Positions 43,662-54,887 are shown, numbered from the stretch's first letter. The stretch: 64,000 bases of DNA from Listeria swaminathanii (GCF_014229645.1 NZ_JAATOD010000001.1:930001-994000), one strand, 5' to 3'. A program made the numbers and translations. The notes: generated by a model from the sequence alone, not told the origin.

Positions 43662-44945
43662 ATGTCAGTAAAATGGGAAAAACAAGAAGGTAATGTTGGA
43701 AAACTTACTTTTGAAATTGAACAAGAAAAAGTAAAAGAAGGTCTAGATAGAGCTTTCGTAAAAGTACGTAAAACTCTTAACGTGCCAGGCTTCCGTAAAG
43801 GGAAAGTTCCGCGTCAAATTTTCAATCAACGTTTTGGCGAAGAAGCTCTTTTCCAAGATGCGCTTGATATCTTGCTTCCAGAAGTATATTCTGCAGCAAT
43901 TGACGAAGCTGGAATTGATCCAGTTGACACTCCTCAAGTAAACATCGAGTCAATGGAAAAAGGCGAAACTTGGGTTCTAACTGCAGAAGTTACTGTAAAA
44001 CCTGAAGTGAAACTTGGAGACTACAAAGGTCTTGAAATTGAAAAACGCGAAACAACACTTACAACAGAAGAATTAGAAGCTGAACTAAAACAATTACAAG
44101 AGCGTCAAGCTGAGTTAGTTGTTAAAGAAGAAGCTCCAGCTGAAAACGGCGACACTGTAATCCTTGATTTTGAAGGATTCAAAGATGGCGTAGCTTTCGA
44201 AGGCGGACAAGCTGAAAACCATTCTCTAGAACTTGGAAGCGGACAATTCATTCCTGGTTTTGAAGAAAAATTAGTTGGCTTAAAAGCTGGCGACGAAGCA
44301 GACATCGAGTTAACTTTCCCTGAAGAATACCATGCGGAAGATTTAGCTGGACAACCTGTAGTTTTCAAAGTGAAATTACACGAAATCAAAACAAAAGAAG
44401 TTCCAACTCTTGACGATGAACTTGCAAAAGACATCGACGAAGAAGTAGAATCTTTAGATGAATTAAAAGAAAAAATCTCTAAACGTTTACAAGAAGCAAA
44501 AGAAGAATCTGTTGCTCAAGCTAAACAAGAAGAAGTTATTGCGAAAGCTGTTGAAAATGCAGAAGTGGACATTCCACACGCAATGGTTCATCATGAAGCG
44601 GATCATTTAATGAACCACTTCGCACAAGATTTGCAAGCACAAGGTCTAACTCCTGAATTATATTATCAATTCACTGGCCAAACAGAAGAAGCAATGCACG
44701 CACAAATGGAAAAAGACGCTGAAAAACGCGTGAAAATGAACCTAGTGCTTGAAGCAATTGCTGAAGCTGAAAACATTGAGCCAACTGAAGAAGCTATTGA
44801 CGAAGAAATTTCTACATTAGCTGAAAAATATGGCATGGAAAAAGACGCTGTTCGTGCTGCACTTGGCGATATGAGCGAACTTAAATCTGACCTTAAAATC
44901 CGTAAAGCTATCGACGTATTACTAGATAGCGCAGTGGAAAAATAA
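43662..44945 (+). CDS. tig: Trigger factor
   Basis: 427-residue ribosome-bound chaperone and peptidyl-prolyl isomerase. The N-terminal ribosome-binding domain has the [10 protein letters not shown] signature (GFRKGKVP, the L23-docking loop), the FKBP-type PPIase domain spans about 150-245 ([32 protein letters not shown]), and the C-terminal helical arms follow. Codon choice is strongly biased, as expected for an abundant protein. ATGGAGGG precedes ATG 43662. It stands upstream of clpX as in Bacillus. Confidence 0.97.
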   Translation: MSVKWEKQEGNVGKLTFEIEQEKVKEGLDRAFVKVRKTLNVPGFRKGKVPRQIFNQRFGEEALFQDALDILLPEVYSAAIDEAGIDPVDTPQVNIESMEKGETWVLTAEVTVKPEVKLGDYKGLEIEKRETTLTTEELEAELKQLQERQAELVVKEEAPAENGDTVILDFEGFKDGVAFEGGQAENHSLELGSGQFIPGFEEKLVGLKAGDEADIELTFPEEYHAEDLAGQPVVFKVKLHEIKTKEVPTLDDELAKDIDEEVESLDELKEKISKRLQEAKEESVAQAKQEEVIAKAVENAEVDIPHAMVHHEADHLMNHFAQDLQAQGLTPELYYQFTGQTEEAMHAQMEKDAEKRVKMNLVLEAIAEAENIEPTEEAIDEEISTLAEKYGMEKDAVRAALGDMSELKSDLKIRKAIDVLLDSAVEK

Positions 44946-44981
44946 GCGACGACTGATTTAATAATTTCATTAAAAAATGGG

Positions 44982-45004
44982 GGACATGAGTTATACTCGT
45001 GTCC
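44982..45004 (+). terminator. Weak hairpin between tig and clpX
   Basis: GGACATGAG / CTCGTGTCC (44982-44990, 44996-45004), 9 pairs with one wobble and a 5-base loop, but no real T-tract. It may terminate tig or act as an mRNA 3' end. Confidence 0.4.
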
Positions 45005-45129
45005 TTCTGAATGTAGAAATATGAATACAGATGATTGGCATTTCTAATAAACAAATGATATTATTAACACACATAGGAGATGAAAAAGTCGCCTATAAGC
45101 AACATACCTATGCGAAGGGGTGAATTATT

Positions 45130-46389
45130 GTGTTTAAATTTAACGACGAAAAAGGCCAACTTAAATGCTCCTTTTGCGGAAAGACTCAAGATCAAGTACG
45201 TAAATTAGTGGCCGGTCCAGGTGTTTATATTTGTGATGAATGTATCGAGCTTTGTAATGAAATTATTGAAGAAGAGCTAGGTATTTCTGAATTTGTTGAT
45301 TTTGGTGAAGTGCCAAAACCTCAAGAAATCCGTCATATATTAAGTGACTATGTTATTGGTCAAGAGCGTGCCAAAAAAGCACTCGCTGTAGCAGTTTACA
45401 ATCACTACAAACGTATTAATTCCAATGAAACTAAAGAAGATGAAGTAGAACTTTCAAAAAGTAATATTTGTTTAATTGGTCCTACTGGTAGTGGTAAAAC
45501 ACTTCTTGCTCAAACATTAGCGCGTATTCTTAATGTTCCATTTGCTATTGCAGATGCGACTTCACTTACAGAAGCTGGTTACGTTGGGGAAGATGTAGAA
45601 AATATTCTTCTTAAACTGATTCAATCAGCTGACTATGATGTCGAAAAAGCGGAAAAAGGTATTATCTACATTGATGAAATCGACAAAGTTGCCCGCAAAT
45701 CCGAAAACCCATCTATTACTAGAGATGTTTCCGGTGAAGGCGTACAACAAGCGCTACTGAAAATTTTGGAAGGTACTGTCGCAAGCGTTCCTCCTCAAGG
45801 CGGTAGAAAACATCCTCATCAAGAACTTATTCAAATTGATACAGGAAACATTCTATTTATCGTTGGTGGAGCATTTGACGGAATCGAACAAATCGTTAAA
45901 AATCGAATGGGTGAAAAAGTCATTGGATTTGGTACAGATAACGCGAAACTAAAAGAAGATGAAACGTATCTATCTCGTGTTGTTCCGGAAGATTTACTGA
46001 AATTCGGATTAATTCCTGAATTTATCGGTCGTTTGCCGGTCATTGCAACACTAGAACAATTAGATGAAGCGGCACTTGTTTCGATTTTGACAGAGCCAAA
46101 AAATGCTTTAGTAAAACAATATAAACGTATGTTGGAGCTTGATGACGTAGAACTTGAATTCGAGCCAACTGCTTTAATTGAAATTGCGAAAGAAGCGATT
46201 GAACGTAAAACCGGAGCACGTGGTCTTCGTTCTATTATCGAACAAATCATGCTAGAAGTGATGTTCGAAATCCCTTCACGTGATGACATTACTAAGTGTA
46301 TTATTACTGAAAAAGCAGCTCGCGGAGAAGAAGAACCGCAATTGCAATTAGAAGATGGTTCTATTATTCCAATTAAAACATCTGCATGA
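45130..46389 (+). CDS. clpX: ClpX, ATPase subunit of ClpXP
   Basis: 419-residue AAA+ unfoldase partner of ClpP. The N-terminal C4 zinc domain has C13, C16, C35 and C38 (CSFCGKTQ ... YICDEC), Walker A GPTGSGKT at 117-124, Walker B IDEID at 181-185, the [22 protein letters not shown] sensor region, an IGF loop (KVIGFGT) for ClpP docking, and the C-terminal small domain with TGARGLRSI. Start is GTG 45130 with AAGGGGTG upstream. A terminator separates it from sipX. Confidence 0.97.
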   Translation: MFKFNDEKGQLKCSFCGKTQDQVRKLVAGPGVYICDECIELCNEIIEEELGISEFVDFGEVPKPQEIRHILSDYVIGQERAKKALAVAVYNHYKRINSNETKEDEVELSKSNICLIGPTGSGKTLLAQTLARILNVPFAIADATSLTEAGYVGEDVENILLKLIQSADYDVEKAEKGIIYIDEIDKVARKSENPSITRDVSGEGVQQALLKILEGTVASVPPQGGRKHPHQELIQIDTGNILFIVGGAFDGIEQIVKNRMGEKVIGFGTDNAKLKEDETYLSRVVPEDLLKFGLIPEFIGRLPVIATLEQLDEAALVSILTEPKNALVKQYKRMLELDDVELEFEPTALIEIAKEAIERKTGARGLRSIIEQIMLEVMFEIPSRDDITKCIITEKAARGEEEPQLQLEDGSIIPIKTSA

Positions 46390-46393
46390 TTAG

Positions 46394-46424
46394 AATGCGC
46401 GTCGTAATTGGCGCGCATTTTTTC
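46394..46424 (+). terminator. Terminator after clpX
   Basis: AATGCGCG ... CGCGCATT stem with short loop followed by TTTTT. Confidence 0.8.
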
Positions 46425-46466
46425 TATCAACTCAGCTTGTTTTACTGTAACAACAGACTTGTTTCG

Positions 46467-46475
46467 TGCTATACT
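46467..46475 (+). promoter_or_regulatory. Extended -10 element before sipX
   Basis: TGCTATACT at 46467-46475, 33 bases before the start codon. No good -35 at 17 bases; the TGn extension may compensate. Confidence 0.45.
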
Positions 46476-46507
46476 TTATTAATATTAATTGGAGAGGATA
46501 AAAAGAC

Positions 46508-47074
46508 ATGAAAAGTGAAAATAAATTTTTTTCTGGGGCATTTGGATGGATAAAAATAATTCTCATCGCGCTAATACTCGCTTTTGGTATTCGCTATTTT
46601 TTAATTTCTCCAGTTACTGTTAATGGGAAATCAATGGATCCAACGCTTCATGACGGGGAACATTTATTTATTAACAAAGTATCCAGTCCAAAACGCTTTG
46701 ATATCATTGTATTTCCTGCTCCTGACGAAGAAAATGCAGAATATATTAAACGCGTCATTGGCCTTCCAGGAGATAAAGTGGAATATAAAGAAGATCAACT
46801 TTATATTAATGACAAAAAATATGACGAACCGTATTTAGATTCAGAAAAAGCTGCTTTGAACAACGGCTATTTAACAACGGATGCGGAAGGCGATCCTAAT
46901 TTCACGATGGCTGACGTTCCGTACTCTGACGGCTCTCTGACAGTCCCTAAAGGCAAACTTTTCGTGTTAGGGGATAATCGTCAAGTAAGTAAAGATAGTC
47001 GCTACATTGGCTTTATAACGCAGAATAGTGTGCTTGGAAAAGTAATTTCATTTGGAAAATCCTTACAACGCTAG
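46508..47074 (+). CDS. sipX: Type I signal peptidase SipX
   Basis: 188 residues. One N-terminal membrane anchor (about 12-33) and the Ser/Lys dyad: S42 in GKSMDPTL and K81 in YIKRVIGLPGD; box E GDNRQVSKDSR is near the C-terminus. It cleaves signal peptides of exported proteins on the outer face of the membrane. GGAGAGG precedes the ATG. It is the first of three tandem paralogues, known as sipX-sipY-sipZ in Listeria. Confidence 0.95.
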   Translation: MKSENKFFSGAFGWIKIILIALILAFGIRYFLISPVTVNGKSMDPTLHDGEHLFINKVSSPKRFDIIVFPAPDEENAEYIKRVIGLPGDKVEYKEDQLYINDKKYDEPYLDSEKAALNNGYLTTDAEGDPNFTMADVPYSDGSLTVPKGKLFVLGDNRQVSKDSRYIGFITQNSVLGKVISFGKSLQR

Positions 47075-47108
47075 TGTTAACCCGCGGGAAGTCTAGGAGG
47101 AGACATAG

Positions 47109-47678
47109 ATGACAGATCGGTATGAAAAAAAGCCCAAGAAAAAAAGTGGGGCGCATCAATTGTTAAGCTGGGTGCTAGTTATCGTTGCGGCACTTGCAAT
47201 AGCGCTAGTCATTCGTAATTTTGTTATTGCACCAGTTAAGGTAGAAGGCACGTCTATGGTTCCAACATATCAAGATGGCGATAGAATATTTATTGAAAAA
47301 ATTACTAACCCAGATCGTTTCGATATTATTGTGTTTGATGAACCACCAATGATTGGTACAGGCGAACATTTCATTAAACGAGTAATCGGTATGCCAGGCG
47401 ATCAAATTGCTTTTAAAAATGGGGAACTATATTTAAATGGTGAACGTAAAGTAGAAAGTTATTTGCCAGAAGGAACGCTGACACTTTGGAATCCTGACCC
47501 AACGCAAAAACCATACATAGCAGATTATACGCTAAAGGATATGACTGGAGAAAGCACAGTTCCAAAAGGAAAACTCTTTGTGCTCGGTGATAATCGTGGC
47601 GGGAGTTCAGATAGTCGCATTTTTGGCTTTATTGATGACTCGATGGTAAACGGCACAGTAATACAATTTGGAAAATAG
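47109..47678 (+). CDS. sipY: Type I signal peptidase SipY
   Basis: 189 residues, second of the three paralogues, starting 34 bases after sipX with AGGAGG as ribosome site. A basic N-terminus (KKPKKKSG), one membrane helix (about 19-40), S49 in GTSMVPTY, K90 in FIKRVIGMPGD, and box E GDNRGGSSDSR. Differences from its neighbours in the substrate cleft region (ESYLPEGTLTLWNPDPT) hint at different preferences. An inverted repeat at 47680-47716 follows it. Confidence 0.95.
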   Translation: MTDRYEKKPKKKSGAHQLLSWVLVIVAALAIALVIRNFVIAPVKVEGTSMVPTYQDGDRIFIEKITNPDRFDIIVFDEPPMIGTGEHFIKRVIGMPGDQIAFKNGELYLNGERKVESYLPEGTLTLWNPDPTQKPYIADYTLKDMTGESTVPKGKLFVLGDNRGGSSDSRIFGFIDDSMVNGTVIQFGK

Positions 47679-47679
47679 T

Positions 47680-47716
47680 GAGAAGTCCGTGAAAGATACT
47701 TTTTCGCGGATTTCTC
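47680..47716 (+). terminator. Imperfect hairpin between sipY and sipZ
   Basis: GAGAAGTCCGtGAAA pairs with TTTCgCGGATTTCTC with one or two wobble positions. The following tract has few T residues, so termination may be partial. Confidence 0.5.
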
Positions 47717-47780
47717 TATTAAATGAAAGTTTTTTCGTTTATAATAAGACTGTTAGTATAAAATAGGGCGGTGCAGTTTT

Positions 47781-48323
47781 TTGAAAGAGAAGAATTTAAA
47801 ACGGTTATGGTCTTGGATTTGGGCGGCTGTTTTAGCAGTGTTACTTGCTGTTATAATCCGTTTTTATTTGTTTGTCCCTATTCTCGTAGATGGGATATCA
47901 ATGATGCCAACACTTCATAATGATGACCGTGTAATTATAAATCGCTTCGGGAAGGTCGATCGTTTTGATGTGATTGTATTTCGAGAAGCAGACGGAAAAG
48001 AATATATCAAACGAGTGATTGGTTTACCGGGTGACACGGTAGAATATAAAGAAGACCAACTTTACATCAATGGGAAAAAATATGATGAACCGTATTTAGA
48101 TACTTACAAACAAAAGCTAAAAGATGGCTATTTAACAGATGATTACAGTTCTAAAGATCAACTAGATGGTGGCACAATCCCAAAAGACACCTATTTTGTG
48201 TTAGGGGATAATCGTCGCGCAAGTAAAGACAGCCGCATAATTGGGCCGATTCCACTAAGTAAGGTGTTAGGAACAACACCGATTTGTTACTGGCCAATTG
48301 AAGACGCCAAACTTATAGATTAG
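47781..48323 (+). CDS. sipZ: Type I signal peptidase SipZ
   Basis: 180 residues. One membrane helix (about 12-34), S40 in GISMMPTL, K77 in YIKRVIGLPGD, and box E GDNRRASKDSR. Start is TTG 47781 after a GGGCGGTG ribosome site. In L. monocytogenes SipZ is reported as the main signal peptidase for virulence factor secretion. It is only 9 bases upstream of rbgA, so it is likely the head of the sipZ-rbgA-rnhB transcript. Confidence 0.94.
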   Translation: MKEKNLKRLWSWIWAAVLAVLLAVIIRFYLFVPILVDGISMMPTLHNDDRVIINRFGKVDRFDVIVFREADGKEYIKRVIGLPGDTVEYKEDQLYINGKKYDEPYLDTYKQKLKDGYLTDDYSSKDQLDGGTIPKDTYFVLGDNRRASKDSRIIGPIPLSKVLGTTPICYWPIEDAKLID

Positions 48324-48332
48324 GAGTATACG

Positions 48333-49199
48333 ATGACAATTCAATGGTTTCCAGGTCATATGGCCAAAGCTCGCCGTGAGGTAACGGAGAAATTAAAACT
48401 AGTAGATGTGATTTTCGAATTAGTGGACGCACGTATCCCGCTTTCTTCGTCCAATCCAATGCTAGAAGAAATTATCCACCAAAAAAGACGAGTGATTATT
48501 TTAAATAAAGCAGATACAGCTGATGAAAAAACGACAAAAGAATGGATTGACTATTTTGCTAAAAAAGGCTTGCCAGCAGTAGCTGTGAATGCTCAAGAAG
48601 GCAAAGGTCTATTCAAAATCGAACAAGCTGCTGAAAAGTTAATGGAAGAAAAATTCGACCGTTTAAGAAGTAAAGGTATGAAACCAAGAGCAATTCGCGC
48701 AATGATTTTAGGAATTCCAAACGTGGGGAAATCAACCTTAATCAACCGTTTAGCGAAAAAAAATATTGCACGTACAGGTAATAAACCCGGAGTGACGAAA
48801 GCCCAACAATGGATTAAAGTTGGGAAAACGTTAGAACTTTTAGATACACCAGGGATTCTTTGGCCTAAATTTGAAGATCAAGAAATTGGCTACAAATTAG
48901 CACTTACAGGCGCAATTAAAGACGATATACTTCAAATGGAAGAAATTGCTGGTTATGGTTTACGCTTTTTAGAAAATCATTACCCAGATCGTCTTCAAAG
49001 TTGGCTAAAAGTAGAAACTGTTTCCGAAGATCCGATTGAAACGCTAGCTTTTATTGCAGAAAAAAGAGGCCTGTTAGATCGATATAATGATCCAGATTAC
49101 TCCCGCGCCGCAGAAACGGTTGTCCGAGAAATCCGCCAGCAAAAATTAGGTAGAATGTCCTTTGATTTCCCAAATTGGGAAGATGATAGCGATGAGTGA
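48333..49199 (+). CDS. rbgA: Ribosome biogenesis GTPase RbgA (YlqF)
   Basis: 288 residues, essential 50S assembly GTPase. The circularly permuted G motifs appear in the order G4 NKAD (58-61), G1 GIPNVGKST (127-135), G3 DTPG (171-174), typical of the YlqF/YawG family, followed by the C-terminal RNA-binding helical domain. The N-terminal [14 protein letters not shown] is the family hallmark. GGAG precedes ATG 48333. It overlaps rnhB by 8 bases. Confidence 0.96.
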   Translation: MTIQWFPGHMAKARREVTEKLKLVDVIFELVDARIPLSSSNPMLEEIIHQKRRVIILNKADTADEKTTKEWIDYFAKKGLPAVAVNAQEGKGLFKIEQAAEKLMEEKFDRLRSKGMKPRAIRAMILGIPNVGKSTLINRLAKKNIARTGNKPGVTKAQQWIKVGKTLELLDTPGILWPKFEDQEIGYKLALTGAIKDDILQMEEIAGYGLRFLENHYPDRLQSWLKVETVSEDPIETLAFIAEKRGLLDRYNDPDYSRAAETVVREIRQQKLGRMSFDFPNWEDDSDE

Positions 49200-49977
49200 T
49201 TCAATTGCAACGATTCGGGAGCGACTGAACGAAATCACCTCAGAAAATGATCCCTTTTTTCAATTATGCCTTCAAGATAAACGCAAAGGTGTAGAAAAAT
49301 TGCTACAATCTACACGACGAAAATGGGAGAAAGAAACGAAATTACTTGCCAAACTGGAAGAAATGAAACAATATGAAACGGATTTGTTCCAACAAGGCTA
49401 CAAATATATTGCTGGAGTAGATGAAGTAGGGCGCGGTCCGCTCGCTGGCCCAGTTGTTGCTGCAGCAGTTATTTTGCCAGTGGATTTTTCTGTCGTTGGT
49501 ATTAATGACTCTAAACAATTAAGCGAGGCAAAACGTAATGCTTTATTCGAAACGATAAAAGCAGAGGCCATCGCGATTGGTGTAGGGATAATTGAGCATG
49601 ATGTAATTGATCAAGTCAACATTTACGAAGCAACAAAACTAGCTATGCGCGAGGCTTTAGATCAATTGTCACCGGAACCAGATTTTGTTTTAATCGATGC
49701 CATGCCACTGAAATATACAGAAGCAGAACTTTCACTCATAAAAGGTGATACCAAAAGCATTTCCATTGCTGCTGCATCCATTATTGCAAAAGTTACAAGA
49801 GATAGATTAATGCAGCTATATGATGAAACGTATCCAGGCTATGATTTTGCGAGTAATATGGGTTATGGCACAAAGAACCATTTGGCAGGGTTAGATACAA
49901 TTGGTATTTGTCCGATTCATCGCTTGAGTTTTTCACCAGTAAAAGAAGCAAAGTTACATTTTGATAGTTTAAAATAG
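49192..49977 (+). CDS. rnhB: Ribonuclease HII
   Basis: 261 residues; removes ribonucleotides from DNA and RNA from RNA/DNA hybrids. The catalytic [11 protein letters not shown] begins at D77-E78, with further acidic residues in NDSKQLS, the VLIDAMPLK strand, and the [20 protein letters not shown] block. The open frame starts at 49162, but ATG 49192 overlaps the rbgA stop in the usual coupled way and has GGAAG about 9 bases upstream. An N-terminal helical extension of about 70 residues matches the Gram-positive form. Confidence 0.95.
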   Translation: MSDSIATIRERLNEITSENDPFFQLCLQDKRKGVEKLLQSTRRKWEKETKLLAKLEEMKQYETDLFQQGYKYIAGVDEVGRGPLAGPVVAAAVILPVDFSVVGINDSKQLSEAKRNALFETIKAEAIAIGVGIIEHDVIDQVNIYEATKLAMREALDQLSPEPDFVLIDAMPLKYTEAELSLIKGDTKSISIAAASIIAKVTRDRLMQLYDETYPGYDFASNMGYGTKNHLAGLDTIGICPIHRLSFSPVKEAKLHFDSLK

Positions 49978-49992
49978 TTAAATCCTATAGAG

Positions 49993-50028
49993 AAAAACGT
50001 ATTTTCGATGTTGAAAATACGTTTTTTT
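49993..50028 (+). terminator. Terminator after rnhB
   Basis: AAAAACGTATTTTC / GAAAATACGTTTTT arms with a 6-base loop and a T run. Confidence 0.85.
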
Positions 50029-50109
50029 GCGTTGTTTTGAGATTTTGGTCATTTTACAAAAAAGCATAATGTTTGTACACTGGGAATAACTATCACGGAG
50101 GTGCGACAT

Positions 50110-50970
50110 ATGGATTTAAAACAACGAAACATCTGGCTGAAATTCGCTTCTTGTAAGTCCATTTCTGCCAAAAAAAGAGCAGTCATTTGGCAAAAATTAA
50201 CAGAGGCGGACCACTGGGAAATGACAATGGAAACATTTGTGGAGGCTTTCTTTCAGATGGATAAGCGAGCACAAATTTTGAGTGAGATAGAAACGACCGA
50301 AGTGTTTTTTGATGAGGATATTACACCTATTTGGATTTTAGATGATAACTATCCAGTTCTTCTTAGAGAAATTTACGAAGCGCCACCAATTTTATTTTGC
50401 AAAGGTGATATAGCCTTGCTGCAAAAACAAGCAATTGCCATTGTAGGTACGAGGCAGATGAGTGAATATGGCAGGAAAGCATGCGTGAAAATTGCTAGTG
50501 AGCTTGCCGCGCTCAAATTAACCATAGTTAGCGGAATGGCAATAGGGATAGATACGACCGCACATAAAGCTACCTTAAATAAAAAAGGAGCGACAATTGC
50601 AGTGCTCGGCTCAGGAGTCAACAAAATTTATCCCAGAAAAAATGAGCTGCTCGCGAAAGAAATTGCCAAAGAAGGCTTGCTTTTAAGTGAATATTTACCA
50701 GATGAAGAAGCGAGGAGATGGTACTTCCCAGAAAGAAACCGAATTATTAGTGGATTGACGATGGGAACAGTAATAATAGAAGCAGCAGAACGAAGTGGCT
50801 CGTTAATTACGGCCGACATAGCATTAGAACAAAATAGGCAAGTATTCGCCGTTCCAGGGAATATTTTTATTGATACATGGAAAGGCACAAATTATTTGAT
50901 TCAAGAAGGCGCCAAGTTAGTTATGAATGCAAACAATATAATAGAAGAATTTTTTCAAATTAAGCCATAA
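50110..50970 (+). CDS. dprA: DNA processing protein DprA
   Basis: 286 residues; loads RecA onto incoming single-stranded DNA during transformation. The Rossmann-like core is visible as VGTRQMSEYGRKA (from 113), SGMAIGIDTTAHKA, VLGSGVNKIYPRKN, FPERNRIISGLTMGTVIIEA and the C-terminal QNRQVFAVPGN. The frame begins at GTG 50101, but GGAGG is 8 bases before ATG 50110, which is chosen. It stands upstream of topA as in Bacillus (dprA-topA-trmFO). Confidence 0.95.
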   Translation: MDLKQRNIWLKFASCKSISAKKRAVIWQKLTEADHWEMTMETFVEAFFQMDKRAQILSEIETTEVFFDEDITPIWILDDNYPVLLREIYEAPPILFCKGDIALLQKQAIAIVGTRQMSEYGRKACVKIASELAALKLTIVSGMAIGIDTTAHKATLNKKGATIAVLGSGVNKIYPRKNELLAKEIAKEGLLLSEYLPDEEARRWYFPERNRIISGLTMGTVIIEAAERSGSLITADIALEQNRQVFAVPGNIFIDTWKGTNYLIQEGAKLVMNANNIIEEFFQIKP

Positions 50971-51087
50971 TTATACTGAAATTATCGTTTTTAAGTGATT
51001 TGACTTGCAATTCCTGATTTTTTGAGATAAGTTTGCTAAAGAAAGCTGTTATAAAACATCAAAAAATGGACTTTTTCATAAAAGCCA

Positions 51088-51116
51088 TTGACAAACCCAG
51101 TAGGAAGGGCTAATAT
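51088..51116 (+). promoter_or_regulatory. Sigma-A promoter of topA
   Basis: TTGACA (51088-51093), 17-base spacer, TAATAT (51111-51116). A 120-base leader follows. Confidence 0.75.
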
Positions 51117-51241
51117 TTACTACTGAATTATGTGAAAAATCAGCATTGAAAACTTATTGAACGCGAGGCTAAGACTGTAGTAGGATTCGGACAACGAGTA
51201 AAGCCCGTGTATTGACCCAAATCAGGGAGGAATATATAGAT

Positions 51242-53320
51242 ATGGCAGATTATTTAGTGATTGTAGAGTCACCTGCAAAAGCAAAAACGATTGAGAAGTA
51301 TTTAGGGAAGAAATTTAAAGTGAAAGCTTCCATGGGACATGTTCGTGATTTACCTAAGAGTCAAATGGGTGTAGACACGGAACATGACTATGAACCTCGT
51401 TATATTACGATTCGCGGAAAAGGTCCTGTTTTAAAAGAATTAAAACAAGCGGCTAAAAAAGCGAAAAAAGTCTATCTCGCAGCCGATCCCGATCGCGAAG
51501 GGGAAGCTATTGCATGGCATCTTGCCAACAGTCTAGAGTTAGATCAATCAGATAAATTACGGGTTGTATTTAACGAAATAACGAAAGAAGCAGTAAAAGA
51601 ATCTTTTAAAACACCACGTAAAATTGATATGGATTTAGTTAATGCACAACAAGCTCGTAGAATTTTGGACCGTTTAGTGGGATATAATATCAGCCCAATT
51701 CTATGGAAAAAGGTGAAAAAAGGCCTGAGTGCTGGGCGTGTTCAATCCATTGCCTTGCGAATCATTATTGATAGAGAAAAAGAAATCAATAATTTCAAAC
51801 CAGAAGAATATTGGACGATTGATGGCAACTTCCTTAAAGGTAAGAAAAAATTCCAAGCCAATTTTTATGGTGTCAATGGCAAGAAGAAAAAGCTATCTAC
51901 AGCAGATGATGTTAAAGAAGTGATGTCTGCAATTAAAGGAAAATCATTCGATGTAACAGATGTAACGAAGAAAGAAAGACTTAGAAATCCTGCTGCACCG
52001 TTTACTACTTCCAGTTTACAACAAGAAGCAGCGCGGAAATTAAATTATCGAACAAGAAAAACAATGATGCTCGCACAACAATTATATGAAGGAATCACGC
52101 TTGGTAAACAAGGAACGGTTGGGTTAATTACGTATATGCGTACCGACTCCACTCGTATCGCTGATTCTGCTATTTTGGAAGCAAGCAATTATATTAAAGC
52201 AACATACGGATCTGAATTTTCTCGTAATCATAAACGTTCAGATAAAAATGCTAAAGGTGCTCAAGATGCCCATGAAGCAATCAGACCGACAAGCGCAATG
52301 AGAAGCCCACAAGAAGTCAAAGAATATTTAACGCGAGATCAACTTCGCTTATATCGTTTGATTTGGGAAAGATTTATCGCGAGTCAAATGACACCGGCAG
52401 TTCTTGATACAATGCGTGTTGATTTAGATAATAACGGCGTCAACTTTAGAGCAAATGGGTCTAAAATTAAATTCCATGGTTTCATGAAAGTATACGTAGA
52501 AAGTAACGATGATAATACGGAAGAAAAAGAAAATATTCTACCGGATTTGAAAAAAGGAGATAAGGTGCAGTCCGAATCACTCGAACAGCGTCAACATTTC
52601 ACGCAGCCACCTCCACGTTACACAGAAGCTAGATTAGTAAAAACTTTGGAAGAAATTGGTATCGGTCGTCCGTCGACTTATTCACCAACGCTAGATACAA
52701 TTCAGCGCAGAAATTATGTTTCTTTAACTAATAAACGCTTTATCCCAACCGAGTTAGGCGAAATTGTAAATGAAATGATTGAAGATTACTTCCCAGAAAT
52801 TTTAGATGTGAAGTTCACTGCCAACATGGAAAGTGAGCTAGATGAAGTAGAGCACGGTGAAGTCGAATGGGTCAAAGTAATCGATGAGTTTTATAAACGT
52901 TTTGAGCCGAATGTTATTAAAGCAGACGCGGAAATGGAAAAAATCGAGATTAAAGACGAACCAGCTGGAATTGATTGCGATCTTTGCGGAGCGCCGATGG
53001 TATATAAAATGGGCAAATACGGTAAGTTTCTTGCTTGTAGTAGATTCCCGGATTGTCGTAATACGAAAGCAATCGTCAAAGAAATCGGTGTTACTTGTCC
53101 GAAATGTGAGAAAGGGCATGTAATAGAAAGAAAGAGCAAGAAAAAACGAATTTTCTATGGCTGTGATCGTTATCCAGATTGTGATTACGTTTCATGGGAT
53201 AAACCAGTAGAACGACCTTGCCCGAAATGTAGTAAACGAGCATTAGTCGAGAAGAAATTGAAAAAAGGCGTACAAGTACAATGTACAAATTGTGATTACA
53301 AAGAATCAACCCAACAATAA
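51242..53320 (+). CDS. topA: DNA topoisomerase I
   Basis: 692 residues; relaxes negative supercoils. N-terminal TOPRIM domain ([33 protein letters not shown]), catalytic Tyr298 in YMRTDSTR, and three C-terminal zinc-ribbon modules from about residue 579 (CDLCGAP...CSRFPDC, CPKCEKG...CDRYPDC, CPKCSKR...CTNC). The open frame starts at TTG 51212, but GGGAGG lies between that and ATG 51242, which gives the family start [15 protein letters not shown]. It has its own strong promoter. Confidence 0.97.
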   Translation: MADYLVIVESPAKAKTIEKYLGKKFKVKASMGHVRDLPKSQMGVDTEHDYEPRYITIRGKGPVLKELKQAAKKAKKVYLAADPDREGEAIAWHLANSLELDQSDKLRVVFNEITKEAVKESFKTPRKIDMDLVNAQQARRILDRLVGYNISPILWKKVKKGLSAGRVQSIALRIIIDREKEINNFKPEEYWTIDGNFLKGKKKFQANFYGVNGKKKKLSTADDVKEVMSAIKGKSFDVTDVTKKERLRNPAAPFTTSSLQQEAARKLNYRTRKTMMLAQQLYEGITLGKQGTVGLITYMRTDSTRIADSAILEASNYIKATYGSEFSRNHKRSDKNAKGAQDAHEAIRPTSAMRSPQEVKEYLTRDQLRLYRLIWERFIASQMTPAVLDTMRVDLDNNGVNFRANGSKIKFHGFMKVYVESNDDNTEEKENILPDLKKGDKVQSESLEQRQHFTQPPPRYTEARLVKTLEEIGIGRPSTYSPTLDTIQRRNYVSLTNKRFIPTELGEIVNEMIEDYFPEILDVKFTANMESELDEVEHGEVEWVKVIDEFYKRFEPNVIKADAEMEKIEIKDEPAGIDCDLCGAPMVYKMGKYGKFLACSRFPDCRNTKAIVKEIGVTCPKCEKGHVIERKSKKKRIFYGCDRYPDCDYVSWDKPVERPCPKCSKRALVEKKLKKGVQVQCTNCDYKESTQQ

Positions 53321-53382
53321 GTGGAAAATGGCAGCACTTGGAAAGTTCCTGTGTTGCCATTGTTGCGCGAGGAGGCGGAAAA

Positions 53383-54687
53383 ATGGAAAAGAGTGTTAAT
53401 GTAATTGGAGCAGGTTTAGCTGGAAGTGAAGCAACATGGCAATTAGTAAAGCGTGGCGTGAAAGTTGATTTATATGAAATGAGACCGGTCAAACAAACCC
53501 CGGCGCATCATACTGACAAATTTGCAGAACTAGTATGTACAAATTCCTTGCGTGCTAACGGCTTAACGAATGCTGTAGGCGTTATTAAAGAAGAAATGCG
53601 GATACTTGATTCTATTATTATTGAAGCAGCTGATAAAGCATCTGTACCAGCTGGAGGGGCGCTTGCTGTTGACCGTCATGAATTTTCTGGCTATATAACA
53701 GACAAAGTGAAAAACCACCCACTTGTTACCGTGCATACAGAGGAAGTTACGACTATCCCTGAAGGCCCAACAGTTATTGCTACAGGTCCACTTACAAGTC
53801 CTGCGCTTGCAGAAGAAATCAAACAATTGACTGGTGAAGAGTATCTTTACTTTTATGATGCAGCGGCACCAATCATTGAAAAAGATAGCATTGATATGGA
53901 CAAAGTATATTTGAAATCTCGTTATGATAAAGGGGAAGCAGCTTACTTAAATTGCCCGATGTCAGAAGAAGAATTCAACACATTCTATGAAGCCTTGGTT
54001 ACAGCAGAAACAGCGGCTCTAAAAGAATTTGAAAAAGAAGTATTTTTCGAAGGTTGTATGCCGATTGAAGTTATGGCGAAACGCGGAATTAAAACGATGC
54101 TATTTGGACCATTGAAACCAGTTGGATTAGAAGATCCAAAAACAGGAAAAAGACCATATGCAGTATTGCAACTTCGTCAAGACGATGCTGCTGGAACACT
54201 TTATAACATGGTAGGATTTCAAACGCATCTTAAATGGGGCGAGCAAAAACGTGTTTTCGGTATGATTCCAGGTTTAGAAAATGCTGAAATCGTTCGTTAT
54301 GGCGTAATGCACCGCAATACATTCATCAACTCACCAACTGTACTTGAACCAACCTACCAATTAAAAACACGTAATGATTTGTTTTTCGCAGGTCAAATGA
54401 CTGGTGTAGAAGGCTATGTCGAGTCGGCTGCTAGCGGTTTGGCAGCGGGGATTAATGCGGCTAATTTTGTGGAAGAGAAAGAATTAGTGGTTTTCCCAGC
54501 AGAAACAGCGATTGGTAGTTTAGCGCATTATATTACAAGTGCAAGTAAAAAATCGTTCCAACCAATGAATGTTAACTTTGGCCTTTTCCCAGAGCTAGAA
54601 ACTAAAATTCGTGCTAAACAAGAACGTAACGAAAAATTAGCTGAAAGAGCGCTAAATGCAATAAAAAAGGTTGCAGAACAACTTTAA
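53383..54687 (+). CDS. trmFO: TrmFO, folate-dependent tRNA (m5U54) methyltransferase
   Basis: 434 residues (formerly Gid). It methylates U54 of tRNA with methylenetetrahydrofolate and FAD. The FAD-binding [11 protein letters not shown] begins at residue 7, followed by the active-site region [10 protein letters not shown] with the conserved cysteine, and [26 protein letters not shown] and [20 protein letters not shown]. The frame opens 15 codons earlier, but GAGGAGG is 7 bases before ATG 53383. It forms the topA-trmFO-xerC-hslVU-codY series known from Bacillus. Confidence 0.96.
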   Translation: MEKSVNVIGAGLAGSEATWQLVKRGVKVDLYEMRPVKQTPAHHTDKFAELVCTNSLRANGLTNAVGVIKEEMRILDSIIIEAADKASVPAGGALAVDRHEFSGYITDKVKNHPLVTVHTEEVTTIPEGPTVIATGPLTSPALAEEIKQLTGEEYLYFYDAAAPIIEKDSIDMDKVYLKSRYDKGEAAYLNCPMSEEEFNTFYEALVTAETAALKEFEKEVFFEGCMPIEVMAKRGIKTMLFGPLKPVGLEDPKTGKRPYAVLQLRQDDAAGTLYNMVGFQTHLKWGEQKRVFGMIPGLENAEIVRYGVMHRNTFINSPTVLEPTYQLKTRNDLFFAGQMTGVEGYVESAASGLAAGINAANFVEEKELVVFPAETAIGSLAHYITSASKKSFQPMNVNFGLFPELETKIRAKQERNEKLAERALNAIKKVAEQL

Positions 54688-54773
54688 AAACACTATAATA
54701 ATTGAGGACTAATCTTTGCTGTTCTTTTCATCACGATCGCTGCTTTTGTTATTTTTTAGGGGAGTTGAAAGTG

Positions 54774-54824
54774 ATGGAAAGGCAGTTTTTCATTCTGGGG
54801 AATGGTCTAGACAACTCATGCTGA
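54774..54824 (+). pseudogene. 16-codon remnant resembling an AbiH start
   Basis: GGGGAG lies before ATG 54774, and the frame reads MERQFFILGNGLDNSC before a stop. The FFILGNGxD pattern looks like the first strand of AbiH-type abortive infection proteins (usually F-I-I-G-N-G-F-D). Nothing else of such a gene remains. It may also be a chance leader peptide of the xerC operon. Confidence 0.25.
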
Positions 54825-54887
54825 TAAATGTGGCTTTTTTCACAAAAATACGCAAATTTGTTTAAATTGATTGTAAATCCAGATTAA

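Noticed and set aside
45831..46430. 199-codon minus-strand frame opposite clpX
   Set aside because: Serine-rich shadow of the biased clpX codons, with no ribosome site and no recognisable fold.
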